Part shown: positions 58,073 through 64,000 of the stretch, one piece after another
Layout of the letters: the number at the start of each line of letters is the position of its first letter
How positions within the stretch are numbered: position 1 is the first letter of the stretch
DNA from: Gammaproteobacteria bacterium
GTDB taxonomy: Bacteria > Pseudomonadota > Gammaproteobacteria > Coxiellales > Coxiellaceae
Assembly (NCBI GenBank): GCA_030425685.1
Contig: JAUIAD010000010.1
Span: 39,733 to 103,732 of the forward strand
Length of the DNA stretch: 64,000 nucleotides
Direction: 5' to 3'
Notes under the pieces: generated by a model
Seen by the model: only the letters and a program-made list of their open reading frames with translations
Told to the model about the DNA's origin: nothing
The model's database searches: none
Position numbers and translations under genes: made by a program

Positions 58073-59155
58073 CTATATTAACCCATCTATCTTCGCACAT
58101 GCCTTTATCATAACTTCATCCAAAGCTTTATCACTCTGATAAGTCACATGGCCAATTTTTCGATTAGGTTTTTCTGCTTTGTCATAGTCATGCAAATGCA
58201 CAGTAGGATATTGTAAAATAGTTTTAGCAAGTGGAAACGTACCCAGGATATTGCACATAGTATAACGACCCAAGCTAGTTGTATCACCAACAGGATAATC
58301 TAATATACAACGCAAATGATTTTCAAACTGACTCATTTGCGCACCTTCAATCGTCCAATGGCCAGAATTATGCACTCTCGGCGCTAACTCATTAACCACC
58401 AGCTCATCACCTATTTGAAAAAACTCTGCCGTACAAACACCAACGTACTGTAGATCATCCATTATTTTTGTTAAATAACGCTGAGCTTTTCCTTGAATAC
58501 TATCATCTAAAAGATTTTTACTTAAACGCAAGATGCCATTAACATGAATATTATGAGCCACATCATAAAAAGCAATATTACCCATTTTATCACGGCATCC
58601 AACTATCGACACTTCACGTTCAAAGTTTACAAATTTTTCAACAATATAATTGGCGAAATCAACATCCGTAAGACCATTAAAATCATCTTCACTTTTAACG
58701 ACAATTTGCCCTTTACCATCATAGCTATTACGACGTTGCTTCATCACAAAAGGAAAAGAAAAACGCTGCACTAACGCTTTTAATTCCTGTAAATTTTTCA
58801 CTTCGGTATATTCAACCGTCGGAATACTTAAACGTTGTAAAAATTGTTTTTCAAACAAACGATCCTGCATCGCTTTAATAGCGTCAATACAAGGCGCAAG
58901 ACTAATATTTTCAGCAAGGATAAATTCCAACGTCGGCAAAGGAATATTTTCATTCTCGTAAGTGACAACATCCACTTGCGCTAAAAATTCTTTTAAGGTA
59001 TCAAAATCACTATAGGCAGCCTGAAACTGTTTTCCTAAATCTTTAACACATTCTGTAGGCGCAGGATCATAAAAAGAAAAACTCACGCCCAAAGGTATAC
59101 CCGCCAACGCTAACATACGACTAAGCTGGCCAGCGCCTAAGATACCTACTTTCAT
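58073..59155 (-). CDS. purK: N5-carboxyaminoimidazole ribonucleotide synthase PurK
   Basis: ATP-grasp enzyme that carboxylates AIR with bicarbonate in purine synthesis. 360 residues. It opens with [13 protein letters not shown], has VTYENENIP near residue 85, and the ATP-grasp and metal region [16 protein letters not shown] (about residues 265-280). It overlaps purE by 4 bp, so the two are translationally coupled, the usual purEK arrangement. Nothing is unusual. Confidence 0.96.
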   Translation of the reverse strand: MKVGILGAGQLSRMLALAGIPLGVSFSFYDPAPTECVKDLGKQFQAAYSDFDTLKEFLAQVDVVTYENENIPLPTLEFILAENISLAPCIDAIKAMQDRLFEKQFLQRLSIPTVEYTEVKNLQELKALVQRFSFPFVMKQRRNSYDGKGQIVVKSEDDFNGLTDVDFANYIVEKFVNFEREVSIVGCRDKMGNIAFYDVAHNIHVNGILRLSKNLLDDSIQGKAQRYLTKIMDDLQYVGVCTAEFFQIGDELVVNELAPRVHNSGHWTIEGAQMSQFENHLRCILDYPVGDTTSLGRYTMCNILGTFPLAKTILQYPTVHLHDYDKAEKPNRKIGHVTYQSDKALDEVMIKACAKIDGLI

Positions 59156-59652
59156 TGCGCGTCCTCCAAACTAAGATCACTTAAAACCTTATCGGTTTGA
59201 GCACTGCGATAATCATCGAGACGCTGTAAAATCAATTTATCCTCATTCGCTAATATAGCCGCTGCCGATAAGGCTGCATTAATAGCACCCGCCTTACCAA
59301 TAGCCAACGTATTAACAGGAATACCCGCTGGCATTTGCACAATAGACAATAACGAATCAACACCGTTTAAAACTCTTGATTGAATAGGCACACCCAAAAC
59401 AGGCAACGAACACTTAGCGGCGATCATCCCTGGCAAATGCGCAGCACCACCCGCTGCAGCAATAATTACTTTAATACCCTTCTCTCTTGCGGTTGTAGCA
59501 AAATCAAAAAGCAAATCCGGCGTGCGATGCGCAGAAACAACCTGCGCATGATAAGGAATAGCTAACGTTTTTAAAGTCGATACACAATGCTCCATCGTAG
59601 CCCAATCTGATTTTGAGCCCATTACCACAGCCACCATTGGATTGTCGTTCAT
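59152..59652 (-). CDS. purE: N5-CAIR mutase PurE
   Basis: Moves the carboxyl group of N5-CAIR to make CAIR in purine synthesis. About 166 residues from the chosen start, the usual length. Signatures are [21 protein letters not shown] and [11 protein letters not shown]. An in-frame upstream start at 59733 would add 27 residues, but AAGGTG lies 9 bp before the ATG at 59652, and the family N-terminus fits there. First gene of the purEK operon. Confidence 0.95.
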   Translation of the reverse strand: MNDNPMVAVVMGSKSDWATMEHCVSTLKTLAIPYHAQVVSAHRTPDLLFDFATTAREKGIKVIIAAAGGAAHLPGMIAAKCSLPVLGVPIQSRVLNGVDSLLSIVQMPAGIPVNTLAIGKAGAINAALSAAAILANEDKLILQRLDDYRSAQTDKVLSDLSLEDAQ

Positions 59653-59812
59653 TTTATAAACACCTTGTAAATGAAAATTAAGCGTGTATTTAGCACCTGG
59701 TGCAAGAATACTATCACTCACTACATCTCTCAATACTATTCAACAAAATAGAAAGTTAATGTATACAAAATAAACATAAAATAAATTCAACGCTACCATA
59801 AAATAGCGGTAA

Positions 59813-61420
59813 CTAAATAGCGGCTTGCAGCTGTTTCTTTGCATCAGAAACAAACTCACACAGAGCAATAACTTGACCCAGCGATATATTTTTTAAAACA
59901 ACCGCCCAATGATCAGAGCCTTTTTGTCGACCTACCGACATTGTAAATAAACCATCAGCGGCAAGTTCTCCTAAAGACTGCTTAATCTGATGGGCTTCAT
60001 TTTTACTAAGCTTATTTCGCCAAAAAACTGAAACATCACTTTTTCCTTTCCATGACGAAAACCCAGTAAGCACTTGTAGTATATTGATTAAAATTGTTTT
60101 GGTATCAGCCTGCGTACTAAATAAACCAAAGGCTGAAATGTTATCGGTCGATGGTAGCGCAGAATGACTCAATGTGCTAAGAAATTTCGTTACCTTTTCA
60201 ACAGAATGAAGCTCCGTACGTTCAAACAATACCTTAGTCACAGATATATCATAACCACTGTAATCAAAATTGCCGCCCATCTTGTTTACCTTCTCCAATA
60301 CCAATGCTAAGGAAACACATCTCATTATAGGATCAACATCTAAAGGTGCTGATTTTTCTTCTCTAGCCAACAATACTTTTTGCTCAATATGAGCGGTTAA
60401 CAACTTGAGCGCATCAGGCTGGTTTTGTTCTAACGCTCTAATAACTTTAACGTAAGATGAATTGGGATTATCAACTTCTTCAGAAGTTCTAAATACAATA
60501 CAAGGCAGACCAAAAGACAGTAAAACCGAGTTCATGACAATAGTTGCTGTTCTGCCATTAGCATTAAAATAAGGGTGAGACTCTGTTATAAAATAATAGG
60601 CGTATGCTGCGGCATCAATAATAGACCGCTCATCCGCAGCACTAATATTTTTTAACATTGCTATTAAGTTAGCAACCCCTTGTGAAAATGACTTTTGCGA
60701 TCTTTCAGGCAAACAGACTTTAAATAATTTTAAAATTGTCGACTTTTCCTGCTGTGTTAAAACATCATCCATATAATAGGCAACAGCTAACTTATTAATA
60801 TTAATATCATGCTTATAACTGGAAGAGGAAGGGTCAATCTTCTTAATATAATTAGGATTAACATAAATATCAGCCTGTGAAATTTTTAAGTATATTTTAT
60901 AAAAAGCAACAGCATCTTCTTCACTAAGATCATATTTTTTAAAAACATCTTTTAATTTTTGTTCGAGATCAACGCCAGAGACAATAGCAACACCAAGATC
61001 ATTGCCAAACTCAACGGAATATACATAACGCAAAACAATCTCATCACAGTACTCACCCGCCTGACAGCGAAGATCCTGGGCCAATTTAAACGCAACTCGT
61101 TTATGAATACCATGAACTAGCCCGATCAATCTCTCACTTGTCCAACCATCCCTTTCAGCTTGTAAATAAGGAATCAACTGTTGTTCTGCAAAATGCATTG
61201 CATTAAAAAGGTCATGACTCTGCATGACGCGCATAACAAATCCATATAAAGTAGTCTTATAAGAAGGAACACCCGGGTTTTCAGGAACAAATGCGGCTAC
61301 TAAATCAGGGTTAAAATATTTAAGCTTTGATAAATCAAAATCAGCTGCTAAAGGATTATAAGATGACGACTTGGACTCACGCGCAACAGTTTGTTTCGCA
61401 GAAGTTGGCTTTTTAAACAT
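59813..61420 (-). CDS. Fic-domain protein
   Basis: 535 residues. The Fic motif is HPYFNANGRTAT (282-290 for the core), i.e. HPFxx[A/G]NGR with the catalytic His282 and Ala for Gly. The upstream helix has LVHGIHKRVA (about 101-110). Fic enzymes attach AMP or other nucleotide groups to host or bacterial proteins. No adjacent or internal inhibitory [S/T]xxxE[G/N] motif was found, so regulation is unclear. The C-terminal about 200 residues (YDISVTKVLFERTEL...) are not recognised and could include a winged-helix-like or substrate-binding part. The protein is long for a simple toxin-antitoxin Fic, which favours an effector role (inference). Confidence 0.85.
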   Translation of the reverse strand: MFKKPTSAKQTVARESKSSSYNPLAADFDLSKLKYFNPDLVAAFVPENPGVPSYKTTLYGFVMRVMQSHDLFNAMHFAEQQLIPYLQAERDGWTSERLIGLVHGIHKRVAFKLAQDLRCQAGEYCDEIVLRYVYSVEFGNDLGVAIVSGVDLEQKLKDVFKKYDLSEEDAVAFYKIYLKISQADIYVNPNYIKKIDPSSSSYKHDININKLAVAYYMDDVLTQQEKSTILKLFKVCLPERSQKSFSQGVANLIAMLKNISAADERSIIDAAAYAYYFITESHPYFNANGRTATIVMNSVLLSFGLPCIVFRTSEEVDNPNSSYVKVIRALEQNQPDALKLLTAHIEQKVLLAREEKSAPLDVDPIMRCVSLALVLEKVNKMGGNFDYSGYDISVTKVLFERTELHSVEKVTKFLSTLSHSALPSTDNISAFGLFSTQADTKTILINILQVLTGFSSWKGKSDVSVFWRNKLSKNEAHQIKQSLGELAADGLFTMSVGRQKGSDHWAVVLKNISLGQVIALCEFVSDAKKQLQAAI

Positions 61421-61754
61421 GGAATGTACCTTTTAAAAGGGTATAAGATTAACTGAACATTAAAAAAATAAGTGTTAACTTATTAATGCCGACTATAATA
61501 ACAGGACGCTATTAAAATTATATTAAATGATGATATCGGTAATACCATATTCACCAAAATATTTTATGCCTTCATAATGCGGCAATCTTTTAAAAATATA
61601 CCCACATCAATACTATAACATTAGCTAATTATTAAAAGATAAATAATTTTCACCTGCATTGCCTTCTGATAGAACGATGCACCGCAAGCAATAGGTTTAG
61701 AAAATCATATAACTACTACTAGAAATAGCAGAAAATCAACACAACCTTTCATTC
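61421..61754. other. 334-bp intergenic region, nothing recognised
   Basis: AT-rich sequence between two minus-strand genes (the Fic gene and the kinase-like gene). I see no gene, tRNA, repeat or clear terminator here. Confidence 0.6.
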
Positions 61755-63776
61755 CTATAAGCATGTTTTAAAATAATCGCTACTTTCCTTTGAACGTTCG
61801 CTCTCATAGGAAGCCTGCAAATTAACTTTACCACGTCCATTCTTTAATAAGGACATCTGACTAACCGTTGTAACATCATTAGCAGCAAAAGCTCTATTTA
61901 ACACTTTAACAAACCCATCACGCTGTACTCGGTTGACAAAGTCAACTTGCCTGGTCTCCCAGGCTTCATAAGCAATACCCAGATAAGGTCTATCTTGAAA
62001 AGAATCAGTAAAGCCCCTTTCGAATAATGTTGGAATAACATTAGTGCGATTAGATCTAAAATAGATATCAAGCCAGATATGCGGGAATGGCGATGTTTGC
62101 GGGTCAAAGCTAACACGTCTATTTATCAAAATATTTAATGCAACATTATTCTCAGTCATTACAGCATAGTGCACCATGCTACGACCAAATTGATCAATAG
62201 CATTAACACCATTTTTCTTGATATATAATGGCAAAAGTTGTTTGACTGCTGCGTCATTATTTGTATAAAGCGCTTTTAGCAAAAACTTATGTAAGAAAGA
62301 TGGAGTTTTAGCAATAACTTTAATCACATCCTTACAAAAACCTTCCCTTGGCTTAAACCAAGGTTTAGTACATATTGACAAATATGATTTTGCCGCCAAT
62401 AGCAGCGGCTTTTTGCGTTTTTCAACAAAAGCCTTACCCGAATGGTTTTTATATAATTCTTGCAACTGCGCTAAAGCACCTTCTTGTTCTTTCTCATCTG
62501 GAACCGCAGGCAACCCTTCAATATATTTTCTTACTCTTAAATCAGCTAAATTATGCAACAAGCTAAGGTATTTATCGGCAATGGCAAGAAGCTCAGTATC
62601 AATATCGCTATCTAGCAGGTATGGGCGATCCGTTAGAGCAATTCGCCATTCCTCAATAAGAGCGACAAAATCAGTTTTTACATGCTCACCCAAAAGATAC
62701 GCAGTAAATTCAGATCTAGATAATAAGTGCTCCTCCAAAGCATCTCTTGATTGAATTAAAAATTCAGAAATACTCTTGAAAATATTATTATCATCAAATG
62801 GCAATCTCTGTGAATCAACCAGACGTGTTATCATTTTTGAGGGACAAAGAATTTCTTTCAATAAAGCCTTGTTTACTTCATGCTGAAAGCGATTATATTC
62901 GACCGCGCCGCTTCCTTCTTTAAAGAGCGACTGCTGCTGAATAATATCATAGTGAGAATAATCAACATCTAGTCGGAATAAATTAACAGCTTTTGCGCTA
63001 GGCTGATGCTCAATACCCTGAAACTCCTGGGCTTTTAATCTGCTGAGATAGCTACCCACCTGCATCCTACCAAGAGCATGCTCAACGTCAAATAGCATAA
63101 TTCGGCTATGATCATCCCCACCAATAGCAATGTTATTTAAATGCAAATCCTCAATAAACAGCCTTTCCATCAAAACACAAGCACGAGCAAAGCTCTCTCT
63201 TGTTATTGCTATATGATGAGTTTGCTTCATCAGCAGCTTATATAAAAAAAGAAAGTTATACTGCGCAGACATTTCTTTCGTCACACCACCAGATGCTAAC
63301 TGTGCTTGATATTGTGGCACTAAAGAAGCGAAATTTTTTAAGTTATTAATATAAAGCGTCAAAAGGCCATAAAGTTTTTTATCTGCATCGACGACCAATC
63401 TTGTCTTATGCTTATTGGCTGGATTTAACAGCGATATATATTCTTGGACCACAGCATCAATAATCATGCTGTCATTCGTGATCGGTGGGAGCATTGTTTT
63501 AACATGTTGACCGGCATATATTATGCCATGAGCGGTAATTGAATTCTTAATAAGCTTAACATAGTCAGAGCTATACGACTTTGATTTTAATAACCAGCGT
63601 TTTTGGTGGCGCTTAGAATCTCGCTTGGCCTCGTCGCCCTTAGGTTTTTTCTTAAAATTATTTATAAGGTGCTTTGCCGGCGTTGTCACCGAGTCGCCCT
63701 TAAAGATACTACCTGCTAGTAAAGTATCCAATTGTTTTACCTTGCTTCCTAGCTTGCTCTCTGACGGTTCGCGCAT
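61755..63776 (-). CDS. Kinase-like protein with ankyrin-like segment
   Basis: 673 residues, no signal peptide. A basic N-terminus (about 40-65) precedes a region with IEDLHLNNIAIG (Asp210, His212, Asn215) followed by LFDVEHALG (Asp230). This is the DLHxxN / DxE-type catalytic core seen in aminoglycoside-phosphotransferase-like and related kinases. The usual glycine-rich loop was not identified. The C-terminal region has ankyrin-like helices (LLKALYTNNDAAVKQLLPLYIKK, then GVNAIDQFGRSMVHYAVMTENN). Kinase-ankyrin architectures occur in Legionella-type effectors, so a translocated kinase is plausible but unproven. Confidence 0.65.
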   Translation of the reverse strand: MREPSESKLGSKVKQLDTLLAGSIFKGDSVTTPAKHLINNFKKKPKGDEAKRDSKRHQKRWLLKSKSYSSDYVKLIKNSITAHGIIYAGQHVKTMLPPITNDSMIIDAVVQEYISLLNPANKHKTRLVVDADKKLYGLLTLYINNLKNFASLVPQYQAQLASGGVTKEMSAQYNFLFLYKLLMKQTHHIAITRESFARACVLMERLFIEDLHLNNIAIGGDDHSRIMLFDVEHALGRMQVGSYLSRLKAQEFQGIEHQPSAKAVNLFRLDVDYSHYDIIQQQSLFKEGSGAVEYNRFQHEVNKALLKEILCPSKMITRLVDSQRLPFDDNNIFKSISEFLIQSRDALEEHLLSRSEFTAYLLGEHVKTDFVALIEEWRIALTDRPYLLDSDIDTELLAIADKYLSLLHNLADLRVRKYIEGLPAVPDEKEQEGALAQLQELYKNHSGKAFVEKRKKPLLLAAKSYLSICTKPWFKPREGFCKDVIKVIAKTPSFLHKFLLKALYTNNDAAVKQLLPLYIKKNGVNAIDQFGRSMVHYAVMTENNVALNILINRRVSFDPQTSPFPHIWLDIYFRSNRTNVIPTLFERGFTDSFQDRPYLGIAYEAWETRQVDFVNRVQRDGFVKVLNRAFAANDVTTVSQMSLLKNGRGKVNLQASYESERSKESSDYFKTCL

Positions 63777-64000
63777 AAAACAACCTCCAAGTTATATTGT
63801 ATTTTGGCGGTCATGTTAGCACTGGTATATTAAGTGAATATTAATAGTTGGCTAAATACCCTTTAATTGCTCTGCAGGGGAAGATTTCGCCAGGGTTAGT
63901 CACGTTATGCTTGTATAGAAGCATGGGATACACATTTGGAACGTATCATTTTATCATTTCGCAGGGATGTTTTCTTAAGGTTAATTTAATATAACTTCAA
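63777..64000. other. Right-edge region without a recognised gene
   Basis: 224 bp upstream of the minus-strand kinase-like gene. It has a short hairpin (ATGCTT gtatag AAGCAT) near 63910 and no ORF of note. The next gene lies outside the window. Confidence 0.5.

Overview
The window reads as a chromosome segment of a host-associated gammaproteobacterium, probably near the Legionellales/Coxiellales. This is an inference from gene content: an ordinary gammaproteobacterial core (tgt-yajC-secD-secF, mfd, mutL-miaA, mnmA, purE-purK) sits next to genes typical of bacteria living in protists. These are a Rab1-like small GTPase, a Fic-domain protein, a kinase-like protein with an ankyrin-like segment, a ceramidase-family membrane protein and several large proteins I cannot recognise. 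No rRNA, tRNA, CRISPR array, transposase or phage module was seen.

Layout. 1-5.7 kb: the tgt-yajC-secD-secF operon (minus; secF cut by the left edge), a small membrane protein, then mnmA-phhB (plus). 5.8-10.5 kb: an OmpR-type regulator with a polytopic sensor kinase, facing an unknown Q/S-rich protein. 10.7-19 kb: mfd, miaA, mutL, an unknown membrane protein and dps, sprinkled with copies of a REP-like palindrome. 19.2-31.7 kb: envelope proteins, ilvE, a ceramidase-like protein, an aminotransferase, two MarR+Bcr/CflA transporter modules (each with a palindromic candidate operator), a TIGR01777 epimerase bracketed by two inverted-repeat elements, an FAD oxidoreductase and an orphan type IV pilin.

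31.9-55.8 kb is accessory: a coiled-coil protein, a broken Rhs/SpvB-like gene next to a large secreted protein, two paralogous ~750-residue proteins with polyproline tails (the second interrupted by TGA), a von Willebrand A (vWA) protein whose coding sequence continues past its stop in other frames, a GH81 beta-1,3-glucanase with RTX repeats, the Rab-like GTPase with PPxY motifs, an alginate-export-type barrel and another unknown protein. 55.9-64 kb: a second two-component system, purE-purK, the Fic protein and the kinase/ankyrin protein.

How they may work together (inference): the accessory half looks like host-interaction genes under decay, with at least three loci carrying in-frame stops or homopolymer frameshifts. 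The GTPase, Fic and kinase-like proteins are candidate translocated effectors, and the glucanase could act on fungal, oomycete or algal walls. The most noteworthy items are the Rab1-like protein with a rewritten switch II and two PPxY motifs, the paralogous polyproline family, and the 176-bp multi-hairpin element at 25604-25779.
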